DNA of 64,000 bases, from positions 1,240,001 to 1,304,000 of the forward strand of contig NC_057371.1 in the NCBI RefSeq assembly GCF_016906535.1, given 5' to 3'. The translations under genes were made by a program, and so were the position numbers. Source of the stretch: Rhizoctonia solani. Its lineage: Eukaryota; Basidiomycota; Agaricomycetes; Cantharellales; Ceratobasidiaceae. The stretch's first letter is position 1. Every line of letters starts with the position of its first letter. The notes beneath the pieces are model-generated. The model saw only the letters and a program-made list of their open reading frames with translations. It did no database searches and was not told the origin of the DNA. Shown here piece after piece: positions 38,024-55,616 of the stretch.

Positions 38024-38278
38024 AGTAGTCTAGAAAATGGTACTTGGTCGAGTGGTGTAAATGAGGGCGAGCGGAGAGGTGGTGGAGGAGGCAAAGAAAG
38101 AGACAACTCCTAACCCCTGAGTTTTATACTTTCCGGAATGTTTACATATAGCTAAATTTGGAAGGAGCCAAATAAACCGCGGCGCGCGATCCTGAAAAGT
38201 CACGGGACGTTTGATTTTGCGTCGTACTGTACAATTAACAAGCGATCAAAGAAACGAGTTGGGGTGGATCGTAGTCTC
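38024..38278. other. Short intergenic spacer
   Basis: Promoter side of the His-rich gene and 3' flank of the peptidase gene, both on the minus strand. Nothing distinct seen. Confidence 0.4.
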
Positions 38279-40987
38279 TCAAAGGTGATGACGGAACTGG
38301 GTGTTTATGTCTTCCAATCCCCTGAGTGCGTCCCACAGCTTCTGGTCCTCGAAGGAGAGGGCCGAGACCGACTTGGTGTCGTTCCCAGGGAAGAGATGAC
38401 CAGGTCTATTCGAATTAGCACAACAGCCTTGACTTTGAGCAAAAAAAGTGGACCTACTCGGGTTTACAGTGTGTTCCGGGTACAGGAACCTTGCCCTTTA
38501 AGAAATAATCACGAATAGCTTTCGCGGTGCAAAGCGAGGGATGAGCAATCCTGATTCACAACCAACATGTTCAGCATTTACAAACTCCCCTCCTCGAAAC
38601 CCCATTGCCCAATTGATCCACTCACGTGCAATGTCCGTATCCCTCTTGAACCAACAGTACCGCACTTTCGTTCCCAAACGACTTGGCCATCTTTTGCGCA
38701 GCCGCAAGAGGCGTGACGGGGTCTGCGTCCAAGCTCGCATACAAGATGGGGAACCTGCTCGGAAACCCGTTGTTAGATCGTACACTCGTGCAGGCGGGAA
38801 AGTGTGTGTATGTTGGGGGGGGGTGTATCTGCACGCACCTCGTTTTTCGCAGCCCGTCCTCTACGGACCATGGACCATCGTACTTTTGCCCAGGCCGGAT
38901 CTTCCAGCTCGCGCAGAACCCAGTCCACAGGGCCCAGATCTCACCAATCGGAGCCGACTTGCCTAGTTCATGAATACTATCGAACGACTGAGTAAACAGA
39001 AATGGAGAGGATAAATGGAAACGTACTATTCCGCATATTGGTCCAAAGATTTGTGGGCTGGTTCAGAGTCGCCGCACATAATAGCAGCTGTAGTTACCGG
39101 CGGGCCATGTTTCTCCATGTACCGGTTGAAGACATTCTACACGGCACAGCAAATCAAGTTTATAATTGGGAAATAGGGGAAGCAACATGCTTACCCCGTT
39201 TCCTTTACCAGGCTTCACTTCTTCGTAATTGCCATACTCACGGTCATACAAGAGTTGAGGATTTCCAGCTTCAGCGTTCGCAATAGCTAGGATCATAGAT
39301 TAGAAGCGGGTTGATATCGATATACCGTGAAACAACATACCTTGAGCCAGCCCGGGCCACAACTTGGGACTATACAATCCACGGAAAACAACCTGCTTGA
39401 GATCTGAAGCGGTCAGGATCCCCGGACCAGTCAAGGACCTTGCAATGCAACTCAACACCTTCATCTTCTATGAACAAATAAGGAAAACCTACTTGGACAC
39501 AGGAATAGGCTCATCCCTCAACCTCGAATACAACGCTTCCAAACGAGAATGCAAGTCCGCGCCCGAGGTGCTCACTTTCCCGGAAGGCGACTTGGCAAAC
39601 GCGCACCGTTCGGGACCGGCTTCCGCACACGAGTCAAAGAATCCTTCCAGCGTCTATTTTGCGTGAGAATACGAGTGGCGAAGGAGAAGGAAGTTGATTT
39701 CACCTTGTGGTTATCAACCAAACCGTCCACACCCCATTGATAGATATCATTATGGTACGATTCGGCGTTGGATACTCCGTCCAAGACCATACGCTTCACA
39801 AGATGCGGGCGCATAGCTGCAAACGTCGATCCCAGAATAGTCCCGTACGAGAACCTTGAACCCCCAAAGTCAGTTCATATACACACACTTATTCGCAGAT
39901 GGGGAATAACTTGAAACTTACCCCCAAAAGTTCAGACCATCCTCCCCTAGAGCGTCCACGATGCGTTCCATATCCTGTACCACATACGCAGTACTAACAG
40001 ATTCCAACATCGGCCTGTTTCCATTTTCGAGACATGCGAGCGAAGTAGCTGTAAAAGACGCGTTTAATCTCGTTAGATAGGCATGCTCCATTCGTGCACG
40101 GGTTCCGCCGGGTAGAGCAGAAGATCCGCGCGAATCGTACGGTATACCCAATCTGACATTCAATTAATTATAACCACCGAGTTAGAAAGGAAGTACACCA
40201 GGACTGTACATGGTTTGTTTATAAGTGGCATGAACGGCCTGGGCTTCGGTTTCGTAACATCCGAGTTTAGGCGTTGTCATATTGACACCACTATATATGC
40301 GTAGTCAGATCGGAGCGCACTCGTACGAAAAACCAACAGATAAACACACCGAGGATCGAATCCGATAATGTCATACCGCCCTTCAAGCATGGCACTGAAT
40401 TTCGGTCCCCATGTCGCTGCCATGGCGTTCCCCGAGCCACCTGGTCCCTTGAACAACCCAAAAAAATGAATTCCGGTGTTCTACAAGCGCCCGAGGGACT
40501 CACGCCAGGATTAATCAAAATACTCCCAAGGTAATCTTTGCGCGCAACCGTCGCCGGAACCTTGCGCATGAAAATCGAGACTGTATCGTCGGCTTGCGGG
40601 TTGGCATACTGAACCACAAGAAGAAAAAGGCAAAAGCAGCCACACGGCGCATAATGTGAGAATGGAGTGATAGATAAAGAGAATGTGGCGTTTTGAATTA
40701 GCTTACGTCTCTTGGCACGGTCAAATATGCGCATTGGGTGGTTGTAATGTCCGGACATGGCCACCAGCTGATTCCGGTTGCGGCATTAGTTGCAGGGAGG
40801 AGCGCATCGATACTAATGTGCCTGTAGACATGGTAGGCCAACTAAGGGGAGTTTATTTGAGTGTTAGGGCCGGATTGGGAAGAATGACTGACGAGAACAG
40901 GGCGGCACATGTCCAGACGGGACGTGACTTGGAATGCTCAGACGGGGGAGCGGGGGAGTGGATGGGCAAGTGGGGCGATTTGTCCAT
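38279..40987 (-). CDS. Alpha/beta-hydrolase pept­idase of family S33, tripeptidyl aminopeptidase-like
   Basis: Probable secreted or membrane-tethered exopeptidase. The start at 40987 gives a short N-terminus with a hydrophobic segment (VWTCAALFS), then ISWWPCPDITTTQCAYLTVPRD spliced to YANPQADDTVSIF, the oxyanion region ILINPG-GPGGSGNA (about 40520-40430) and YDIIGFDPRGV. The nucleophile elbow is GFSYGT (about 39920-39850). The C-terminal TAP-like part has the acid residue in ADPVTPL (about 38720) and the catalytic His in EGYGHCT (about 38640). The stop is at 38279-38281 after TQFRHHL. Roughly ten short introns; a G9 run lies in one (38815-38823). Secretion is inferred from the family. Substrate range unknown. 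Confidence 0.85.
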
Positions 40988-41272
40988 CGTCCTTCGGTTG
41001 GCTTCGACCCAGGAGCGAGCAGGCAGCTTTTATAGGCGTTTTCGGGGTTAGTCAGCGGACTCGGGGAGAATAATAATAGAAAATACGCAGAGACAAGACA
41101 TTTGTGTATGTGTATGTATGATGTAAGGGTCCCATGGAGACGGATGGTTTCTACTGTTCGCGACGATAACAAAAAAAGGGCGAGTTTCATCGAGAAAGCG
41201 GATTGTTTTCGAGTTGCAAGTGACTCTCCACGGCATCAGGATCCAGTTGTATTTGCGTAATAGTGACAGAGC
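40988..41272. promoter_or_regulatory. Shared divergent promoter region, peptidase and PAK
   Basis: Only 285 nt separate the two divergent start codons, so the promoters must overlap or be very compact. No specific motif identified. Confidence 0.4.
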
Positions 41273-43569
<2,297 letters not shown>

Positions 43570-46500
43570 TCCCGCTCCTCATACGCTCGACATGTCCCTT
43601 AGCCCCATCTGTATCGCTGCATTCCCTGAATATGCACTATGCACCTCTCGTTCCTTATCTATCACACCCTTGCAGCTTACCATGTCGTCCCTCACTATTC
43701 TGTAACAAAGCCGTATCTCCGTTTTTTCCGTCTTTTTTTCTTTGTTTTTTCTTTTCTCTTTTGTTTGTTCCTCTGTCTCCCTCTGTCTCTGTCTCTTTCC
43801 TCTTTCTCTCTCTCTCTCGTTTTTTGATTACCCCTCTTTCTTACTTTGATGAAGTACGAAGTGATTGACTATTATCGTGAGTCTTGGTCTCGGGAATAGA
43901 ACTATACGTGTCAATGGTGTGGGTTGGCCAGTGTGTGAAGGGTGGAGTTGGCGAGAAAGTGTATGTGTGCGTGTATGCACGATCCTTGACCTCCCGGGAA
44001 CCCATTTATGGTATGTATGACGATTAGGCGCGCATAGTGTGCTTTGTCAAACTGTAGGGGGTTGGAAATTCGGTTTACTGCGTGTCAAATCCCCTCGAGA
44101 AGCGGGTATTGGTGTGCGCGGTAACGTGTCTGCGTATTACAGTGTCGAATCCTAGTTAATATCTGCAGCACCGAACTCCTTTTTACCAGACGAAAAAAAA
44201 AACACTGGAGCAATCGACGGTCGGTATGGTTCGTCGCATTATGTCAGACTTCGATTCTTGAATGTATGCGCATCAACAAGCGCACAGCGAAACCTCCCAT
44301 CGATAAGTACAGGTCATTAGACACCGATGTACTGTAACGCCCCCCCCCCACACATTTACAGTAATATACCCGACTACTCCCGGAAATGACACGAGCTCAA
44401 AAAGGTTATCCAGAAGACAAAATTATAAATCCATCCATCTGCACTGCCATATACGTACTTTTTATAATAATTCTCCCGGAGGAGAGGCAGGAGTCGCCGG
44501 ACATGAGATCCTGGCAAAACAAAACTCCTAGTGCGCAGCTCTTCCGAGCTCGGGATTCAAGACTTGATAACCCATTGCAGAAGATTGATACCCCCAAAAC
44601 TCCACGGAAGGAATTTTTTGTAGGTCTTTATGGAGATCATAACGGCCAATGGGCTTTCATCCAGTATCTTCGAGTTCCCCTTCGTTATCATAAAGTGATG
44701 AGATGTAGAATATCCGTTCTCAGTATTTAGGACTATGGCTGCAAGTCTGGACTCTTAACCATTTGATAATGTGTGTGAGGTGTGTAGGTGCAACTGTCCT
44801 TGTGTATGTATGCTGGTGTATCCTAGATCCTAGACTAAATGCAGTTCAATCTTCTCCGAGTCAATTCCAAAGCGTTGAAAATTGAGTACATCTTGCTAGC
44901 TTACGAGCTCATTCAAACTTAAGATTCAACGTATGTAAATCCACCAATTGTCCTCTAGCCGGGAAAAGTGACCGTTTCTTGTGTCCTGAACCCTCTTGCA
45001 TCACAGGAGAAGCGAAAGACGCAAGTCATCTTCCTTCTACGTTTTGTCCTCTCGTGCTACCATGCCTAAGGATTTTTTTTGCCCGCTCGAAGATACAGGG
45101 TTATTCGTCTCAGAATCGATATTAGGGTGTCAGTACCCAAAAGGGAAAAAACCCCTCATATGCAAAGCCCTGATATCGGGCATAAATTTGCCCAGACGCC
45201 GGTGCTCGACCCTCGAAATACTTGTCATAGTCGCCAATCAAACTTATCTTGTAATTATACTCCCATGCGGACCGTTCCCTCCGTGGGATGTTGCGTTGCA
45301 TCGAGGGTGGGGTCCCGGTAACCCATACCTTTTGGGTTATCCGCTCGTAAAGCCACAGGTTCATCGTTGGCGCATGGGGACGCCCGTGTATCTTCCGGGT
45401 ATTGCTTCACTGAAAAACTGAGTACTATCCCTGGGCCTCAAGCCGCTTACCTCAGAGCCCGGAGGTGGGGACGGGGTCGATCGCGGGTTATATATGTCCG
45501 AGCATCCACCTCAAATTCTATACCTTTCTATAACCGGTACGATTCTTCGCTTGGTCCACCTTATCACCACCCAGAACTGCTCGCTAAGCGCAAGTGTCTG
45601 ATAGACTTACTTTGTTTGACTAGGATATACCCAGGCGCGCTTCTGCTCGCTTTTTGCTCGAGCGGAATTATTAGGATAGAACCAGAGCTGCTATAGCTAA
45701 TTAATATCATGCCTTGGTTAGACTTTTTGGTTTTGTGGACACTTGAAATGCAAAAAGGGTCACTAAAATTAGATGAATCGGTCTCGGTCTCAACACCAGA
45801 GCGGGAGCAGTATAAACTTCTGCAGTGGCACATGGGCACACACGTCATTTGACATACGCATGGAATCGAGTTGGCTTTTTTGCGGTACGTTCAATCCCGA
45901 CCCTGTATTACGACCGTTGCGCATTCGAGATGTACGTGGTATTACTATGTGCCACATGAATTGTGGAAACTCTTGGCGGCACAGCCCGGTGATCTCCATC
46001 GTTTTGGAGGATATGGGAACGCGTGACATCGGCATCTTGGAAAGTCCACGCATACATTTGTTATATGCACCTCGAGACAGGAAAGCTACCTGGTTCTGAG
46101 CACAGGGTAGCAGAATAGCGGATCTAGAGTAGAGACTCGGCTATCGCTTGTGCTGTGTTGCGATCGGGAGCCTCGCCGTTAAGCCCGTCGTGGATACATA
46201 CAGCTAGTAATATTGCGCCAGTATAATAACGGGTCATTCTATGAGATATATTGGTTTCCGGCTGCCGCATTAGAAATATGTTGCCATAACTTTATCCACA
46301 CTATTCCGACCAAGTTGGTGGTTGGAATGAAATTAACGAAATTAAATCAACTTGATCTCGAAGGGGCGAAACGGACGAAGATAGATTTAATCGTTGAAAA
46401 TATCGTGAATGAAAATCATAGTTTGATAGAGGTACTTGGCGAACGTGCGCTGAGATCATGTTGAGACTTTGTTGATGGCGAAGTAAACTCGAATGGATAC

Positions 46501-47175
46501 ATGCTGAACCATTCTGGATCAAAGGCCGAAGCATCCAATATACACTTAATGTCTGATGATCGAATGTGAATATTTTACTATGTTTGAACGGACATGTAGA
46601 CTGTGTGACATTTGTTCGAAACTAGGTCTAGGCTTACTCGAGCAAAATGTCACAGTGAGCCTTCAAAGTGAGTATCTTCTGGACGCATTGCATGGGAAGG
46701 CTTGCCGAAACTCTACCAGTTCTATGAACATGCATCCCTAGCTCACCCCTATATATTACTGAGCTGAAGATTTTGCGTTTTGGGGTCCGGATACTTGGTA
46801 AAATCTGGACATAGTGCGAAATTTCCGTATTTGTTCACTGTATGTACGAATTGCCTCGACTATGGTATCATCAATAGGCGCGTGTCAACAAAATTGAAAG
46901 TAATCGAAGAGCGTGAGATCCAATCTGAGCATTTCATGGCTCTCCTGTCGAGGTAATCTAAGAGAACTCTACTATCAGGTGCTCATAGTAAACTATTGAA
47001 TGCGTTCGGTCACAAGGATTTCGATGGTGTCTCTATTGTAATTTGATATTCTTTACAGCTATTGGATATGCTCTAAAGCAGGCCACTCTCGTATGGATCT
47101 CAATTCAAAGCTAAAACCTCAGCCCCAAGTTCACGATTAATTCCAAAAACAATGATAGGGTTGGTGAGAGTGACC
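43570..47175. other. Gene-poor region of 3.6 kb
   Basis: The first 300 nt are the pyrimidine-rich 3' flank of the PAK gene. Beyond that there are short open frames only, none linked by plausible splicing into a known family. A C11 run lies at about 44340-44350. It could hold degenerate transposon or pseudogene remnants, but I see no terminal repeats or polymerase motifs. Confidence 0.4.
43713..43821. repeat. Pyrimidine-rich (T/C) low-complexity tract
   Basis: About 110 nt almost wholly T and C, ending in a (TC)n run, in the 3' flank of the kinase gene. Confidence 0.8.
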
Positions 47176-47480
47176 TCAGAGGCCAATAGCCCATCCATGT
47201 TCTATTTCCATGGGCTGATCGTTGAAGTCTTTAGAGTATGCATATGGCACGTCGAATGCGTGTGTCAATGTAAACCGGCCATTGCAACGCATTCCCGTTT
47301 CCGCCACATATTTGCCTTCAGTCGTAGTACAAATGTCACCCATACCTACAGCTTTCACACAGGGTCCAAACCAAGCGACTAAAACCAAGCGGGTGGATTG
47401 TATATAAGTTATTACAGAACGGTTTGCTGGATTAAATAGTGCCCCAGACTGGGGGCGTAGGCCTAGTGATAACCTTGGAT
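47176..47480 (-). CDS. Possible 3' exon of a small hypothetical protein (weak)
   Basis: An open frame on the minus strand ends with a protein-like stretch containing three Cys: VAWFGPCVKAVGMGDICTTTEGKY, then ETGMRCNGRFTLTHAFDVPYAY, stop at 47176-47178. A splice acceptor (TTTTAG) lies just upstream at about 47381. I found no convincing 5' part before the MYND gene. No family recognised. Confidence 0.25.
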
Positions 47481-47639
47481 GGTCTAAACTGAGAGAGAGG
47501 GAGAGAAAGAGAGAAATCGAGCAAAAATAATAGAAGGGATGAAGAATAACATACAAAGACGGGTATATAAACTGTAAAGTAGCTACTTCTGAATTTAGTC
47601 AATCAAAGGGGGTATCATTCAAAGGGGCAGGAGGGGCAT

Positions 47640-48529
47640 TCAATCATAAGCCAAAAACCATGCAGCAATGACAGGGAGGTCACCCAAGGTCATGTTCTGA
47701 TAACTAGCGAATTCGATATGATTTAGAACTTGGATACGGCCGAGGTATCAGATGGACTTACCCTTGTCTACGAACGCCAGACCACTTCAAAATAACAATA
47801 TTTCCTGCCCAATCATGCCTTGCCTTCCCGCGAGTAATCTCACTCACAGAATGGTTGAGAGCTACGCATGTCAACAATGAGCATTGCTGTTTTGATGATC
47901 AATTTGCAGCACTTACGAGAACCATCCCTAAGAAAGTTATCCCTAAAGAAAACCCGGAGAGGGTACCTAAGCGGCTCTCCTCCAACATTGCGAGTAATCT
48001 CGCGACTAGAAAACGCGGTATTCTCTCCCAGATATTCAGTCAGTGGGATGGACCAAGTCGTAGCATTGTTCGAGGCATCGACACGGCCTGGTACGTTTAA
48101 ACAAATTATCCTAGCTCGACCAGCGTTCCATGGTAGGAGCTATAAAGACATGTTATAAATCACCAATGGCATCGGAGGGCTATATACTTACCAGAGCCTT
48201 GACAGTAGCATCCATATGCGAAATCCTGGAATCCATGCGCGGTACATAAGAGACAGGTGATGTCGATGCGCCTTGAGGAATGCATTCTCTACAGTGACGT
48301 GCCCAGTCCTAAAATGATGGATAAGATTCAGATCAGTCATAACCAAAGAAAAGGCTCACTTGTTGTTGGTGTGCAGCTGAGCAGTACCAAGCGTTCTGAC
48401 ACCCTGTACACCAATGATATGCTTGTTGGCCGCAGGTCTTTTTTGTATTCATAAGTTAGTGATATTATTCATGCTAGCGAACCCCCAATAGCTCACCTCA
48501 CAAGGGTAGAAATAACCAGTAGTATTCAT
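47640..48529 (-). CDS. MYND-type zinc finger protein
   Basis: Six exons, 48529-48497, 48437-48360, 48308-48192, 48139-47917, 47861-47762 and 47703-47640, sum to 615 nt (204 residues). The MYND finger is at the N-terminus: CETC, then CTGC, WYCSAAHQQQDWARHC and REC, giving the C-x2-C...C-x2-C...C-x3-C...H-x3-C zinc ligands. MYND modules bind proline-containing peptides in partner proteins. The remainder has no recognised domain: EITRNVGGEPLRYPLRVFF and a C-terminal MTLGDLPVIAAWFLAYD. No SET domain, so not a SMYD methyltransferase. The first exon holds only 11 codons; upstream coding exons are possible. Confidence 0.8.
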
Positions 48530-49578
48530 GTACAAGTGGCCTTTTTTACTCGAGCTTGTGTATGCGCAAAAACGACGAAGGATGAAGGGCTACTGGCCTC
48601 CAGCACAGTGCTTTTGAGTACCTGCACACGGAAAATGTTGCCACGGGCGTACACAGCAATCTGGCGGCCTAGATGCTCCTACGTACAACGCGTGGAGGAT
48701 CGACGAAATTCCCTCGTGCATGGCGCATATTACCATATTAGGAGAATTTTTGAGGCGGGAGGTCATAGTTCAGTGCGTCATGTCGTACGGGAGAGCGCGT
48801 GGCTGCGTAGCGTTACTAGAACTTCGAAACAAGTCGCCATTCTTCGTGATGTAAGATGATAATAATGGATTTCTAGATTTCTACAGTTCGATGAAATGGG
48901 TAGCAACAGAGACGGCGGCTGTTCCTAATAAAACACGAGGCATGGCCTAGGTTCGTCGAGTTCGGGACCACATCCGTTGAGATGGTGGGGGAGTCTACAC
49001 AGCGTCTGTCTCTAGATGGTAATATTACAGGAGAATGAGTGTGTGAAGTCGGTCAGAATGCGCTTTCGACTTTCCCTCTGGACCAGTTGTCCCGTGCCAT
49101 AAAGGATAGAACAATAGAAGTGCACAGCTCTGAAAGCTCCGAAATTACCACATCCACCCAAGAGAACGAGGGGAATCAAAGGTAGAGCCATTCCGTTTTG
49201 TCCGAAAACGAGCACAGATATCGGCTATGACGAGATATTTCTAAAGAGTGCGATATATTGAAGTGTATCTATGCCGATTCGACCAGGCAACAATAGCAAA
49301 AATTCTTAGACGTCAGTGAAAGTTCCAATGCCCAGCTTAGAGGACCCTTTGTGGAATATGATTGACTTGCTTCCTTTCATAGCGGCTATGTAATTCTGCA
49401 TAGCCTATTTAAGATAGAATTTCTGTTATCAAGGGTAATAACAGTAATGATTGCTGGCTGAAGTCGAGGAGAAGACAAAGGTAGTGGGAGCAAGAGCTAA
49501 GATTATAATACGGTCACGTGACTTGCCACCCAAACATGTAATCTAACGAATTTGAATAGGCTCCTCACTCCCGATGAC
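48530..49578. other. Divergent intergenic region
   Basis: About 1 kb between the MYND gene (-) and the HIT-finger gene (+), hence both promoters. Small open frames only; none supported. Confidence 0.4.
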
Positions 49579-50965
49579 ATGCCGCGAATATTCGACCTCA
49601 AAACTCGAGTCGAGCAAGTGCAACCCGGGTCAAGCAATCCGTGTGGAGTGTAAGAAATAATCAAATAATAGATCAGAATACCTTTCTAATCGATTGAATA
49701 GATGCCAACGTCAGTTTGCGAAATATACATGCCCAGCTTGTAACCTCCAGTATTGCTCGTTGATGTGCTATCGTGCAGAGGTAACTTGAACACAAGCTTA
49801 TGATACAATAATTTTTGAATCCAGTACAGGCCCATTCTGCATGCACTGAGACCTTCTACAAAGCGGCACTTGTCGAAGAAATTAAATCAGAGCCAGCGAG
49901 ACCGACGGAGGAAAAGCAACAGATGCTTGAACTTCTCAAAAGGTTCGAAGAGGAGTCAATCGAGGAAGAAGGCTCTGACGAAGAAGATGATCTTGCGTTG
50001 CGCTTAGAAGGTGTTGATTTGGGTAAATCTATTTAGTGGGCGATTTCCCAACCGAGGCTAATGGCACACAGACAAAGTTGATCATGAAACCTTGTGGGGG
50101 TTACTATCCGAGCAAGAAAAGCAGAAATTTACTAAAATGCTGATGAACCCTACGTCCGAGAACTCTCAAGACTTGCTGAACGCGAGCAGACTTTTAGAAA
50201 ATAGTGAAGACCCCTGGTGGGTACTGGATAATCCATTGGACAGTACACTGCCAATGGTCAAGCAAATTCCCTCTACTATGCTTGCGGGAAAGTTTAATCC
50301 TATACTTCTCTTTAACGTTTTTCATTTAAGGTACGTAAGATATGTTGTTCATAGTACCACAAGCCCTCGCTGATTATGGCAGTTTGACTTATGCATATAC
50401 GGTCCGGACATTTGCAGCGTCATTTCTCTCGACTCGGGTGTCTGACGAACTCGAGGGAATCCGGGAATTTATGCTCCCGTTATCACCGTTCCTGCGAGAT
50501 CGAAAGTCTACTGTAACTTTTACTTCGGTTGACAGCGTAATCACCGATTGGGTCTCCCATTTGCCAGAAGTGAGTTCCTGATTGATACTATGAATGTAAC
50601 ATATATTTATACATACGTAGCTCCCAAACCACAGACTACTTAAACTACTCACGGAAGACGCTAGACGTATATTTCACTCCCAACCCATCGTAGTGGAAGA
50701 CGACTCGCCATCTCAGTCATCAAACCACGATAATTGTATGCGCTTCTTGTCCGACTTACACACACTATTCGACGGCCTGAAGAAGCACGCGCATGTTACA
50801 CACAAATTGACATTCTATCTTGCTTTCCTTGTGAACCTTCCGACATCGGCATCTAGGGAACTTCTTGGCGCAATAGGGGCATGGCAAGTAAAGCACCAAG
50901 AAGGCGAACAAGACACATCACGAATCGATACGATCAGGTCGAGAACGCTGATAGAGGAGATCTAG
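49579..50965 (+). CDS. HIT-type zinc finger protein, ZNHIT2-like
   Basis: Probable R2TP/snRNP-assembly associated zf-HIT protein. First exons 49579-49649, 49702-49780, 49830-50022 and 50072-50330. The finger reads CGVCQRQFAKYTCPACNLQYCSLMCYRAEAHSACTETF, with the eight zf-HIT ligands. Next come an acidic linker (ESIEEEGSDEEDDLALRL), an amphipathic part (LWGLLSEQEKQKFTKML), DPWWVLDN, and ALADYGSLTYAYTVRTF, followed by a helical C-terminus to the stop at 50965. The order finger, acidic linker, WxxL...F, AYxYTxR is that of ZNHIT2. The junction near 50331-50363 could not be placed in frame; the apparent gap is too short for an intron, so a sequence slip may exist there too. Confidence 0.85.
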
Positions 50966-51119
50966 GCCCCGAAAGCTGAGTATGATTGCATGTATAGCTA
51001 CAATAATGTAAGAGAAAACTAGAAAATTACTCGTAACCGAAGAACAAATGAATGTCCTTAAATTTCCGCATCTATGCATCAAAGAGATATGGCCTTTCAA
51101 AGGTTGAGTCGAAGATCGA

Positions 51120-53588
<2,469 letters not shown>

Positions 53589-54034
53589 GGTATATTCGAT
53601 TGCTTTGCTCTATGGATCCGGTTGGCAAAAGTCCTGGGGCTTGTCAGGGCCAGTGGTGGCCGGATGTACGCGGCCGTTCGAGGCTCCTATAAACTTCGGG
53701 CGTGGAGAAGCAGAAAAGCAAGTTGAATGGTGCTTAAAAAGAAGTAAATGCAACGTGCGATATATGGTGGCAAGCAACAGGGGTATTAGACCATCAAGCA
53801 AGGCTAGTGGTAAGATTAAGTATTTGTAACTGATCAAAGCATTCCGAGCCCTCTCACGGATCCAACTCCTGCCGAGGCAAAGGGTAAACAAAATCTAATC
53901 TTATCTATTACTATTAGCCTAACTACTTAATTTGGTCACAATTTAAAGGACGTGCCCTTGCGCATATGCAAATCCTACAATAAAGAACATCTGGACAAAG
54001 CAAATGTACAAAATAAATAGCCTAGAGAAGACGC
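53589..54034. other. Intergenic spacer
   Basis: Promoter side of the MAPK gene and 3' flank of Kei1, both minus strand. The apparent plus-strand frame over the MAPK start is a shadow. Confidence 0.45.
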
Positions 54035-55504
54035 TCAGCGAATATGCGATGGTCGAACTTGCGCTTCGGGATCAGTTGAGCTCGACAGATCGCTCTCGGT
54101 TTCAAGTTTACTACTCATACCACTTGCACCAGCCCGTTCTTCCTCCTCGTCCCAAAGCACTTCCTCTTCATTTGAATCTATCGGCTCCCCGAGTTTAGAT
54201 CCCTTGGAAGTTCCCGGTTTGCGGCCACGACTGGGCCCGTTCGAAAATTCTGCAAAATTGTCGCCGGTCCTTGGGGTTCTGACAGGCATGCGGTATAGAG
54301 TGGAACCGTCCGTCTCGTCATCGCTTTCTAGATCCGATTCCATCAACGTGTTGTCGCCGTTATTCGAAATACTGTTTGCAAGAGCAGCTGTCATGGGTAG
54401 GGTACGGTAAGAACCTTGACGAAGGTGGGTGGCATATGAGTATATCAATGCTGCAAAGTAGATCTGAACCAAATTAGATAAACATCCAGGTCTTCGTGCT
54501 ATTATGCCTAGATACCTTTGATATCCACCCCGCAATGAGAACGGCTGCAGCGAGTCCCTTCTCCTTGTTCCATATGAGCTGCGCCGCTGCTACTCTCTCC
54601 TCATGTGTCATAGTTGTGTTGCCATGAGCGCCGGCCATGGCCTCCTGGGCCGCCGAGTTCACAACTTTTTCCCCGTCGTGGGGGTTGTATACCCACCACA
54701 GAACAGCAAAAAATACGGTCCAGATAGTCCCGAGTAGATGATCAGCCACAAAAATATGTGCAAAGTAAAAGGTACGCTTTGGATCTTCCTATTGAAATAT
54801 AGCATTAATGCTCCCGCATAGTTGGATCATAGTGTTTGCTTACATCCGTAACGGCTTTCAAGCCCCAAGCCAACGCCACTATGGCGAGCGAAGAATAGAC
54901 GTACATGCTGATTTGAGCAGCCGATCCTCCAAAAAACAAGGAGACCAGGCCATATACACCAGCGACCTTGTTAATTAACTTTTGCAAAGCTCATAATTAG
55001 CAGTATTCAGGGGGAACACAGCACCAGACTCACTGCGAACAACAAAATCATCGTAACTCCTGCAAATCCAATAATACATAAGGATATGAATACAACCTCT
55101 AATCGTTCAAAAACGACTTTCCTGTTTTGATATCCACAAATCCCAAAAACGATCGCAGTGCTAGTGGTCGCCATTCAGGTTTGAGAGTGAGCCGACCCAT
55201 GATGTGTTGATTACGAGGTTTAAACTCGCGATACCCAGGAGCTGCAGGAGAGCTTGAACGGCGAGACGGGCTTGGAGTGCGCGGTGAAGCAGGATATGCT
55301 GGTATCGCGCCGACCGCGGTGGGAGGAGCGAACTTTCGTTGCTGCACATGTTCAATTCACACGCATCATGACATAAGCACTCGGGTCGCCGAGCGAGAGA
55401 CATCAACTCACATATGGGAGTAGTTCGCGTTCATCTCGCCAGCTTGGGGAACGAGACCGGGAACGAGAGCTGCACTGCACTCCAAGCCCTTCGTGGTTGA
55501 CCAT
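54035..55504 (-). CDS. KEI1: Inositolphosphorylceramide synthase subunit Kei1
   Basis: Golgi membrane partner of the IPC synthase catalytic subunit (Aur1). Exons 55504-55412, 55341-55122, 55059-55034, 54978-54844, 54788-54516 and 54463-54035 sum to 1176 nt (391 residues). Family features: LRSFLGFVDIKTGVTMILLFALINKVAG, GGSAAQISMYVYSSLAIVALAWGLKAV, FAHIFVADHLLGTIWTVFFAVLWWVYNPHDG, then a membrane segment (AALIYSYA) and an acidic cytosolic tail. About four to five membrane helices. The intron 55121-55060 has no GT donor in frame; the exon must stop before GAAAGT, where GTAAAG or GTAAGT would be expected. It shares a pathway with the delta-8 desaturase at 10.2 kb. Confidence 0.9.
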
Positions 55505-55616
55505 TGTGAATCTTGGCAGCGGCCCTCAAACAAATGATCGGTCATGTCAAGAGTATTTTATTTTCGTTACATACAAAACAACTAGCGCTGAAACGAAGCA
55601 AAAGAACCCGTCCCTT

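Noticed and set aside
45773..46099. Overlapping open frames on both strands in the gene-poor island
   Set aside because: Neither strand shows a family motif or supported splicing, so no gene is called.
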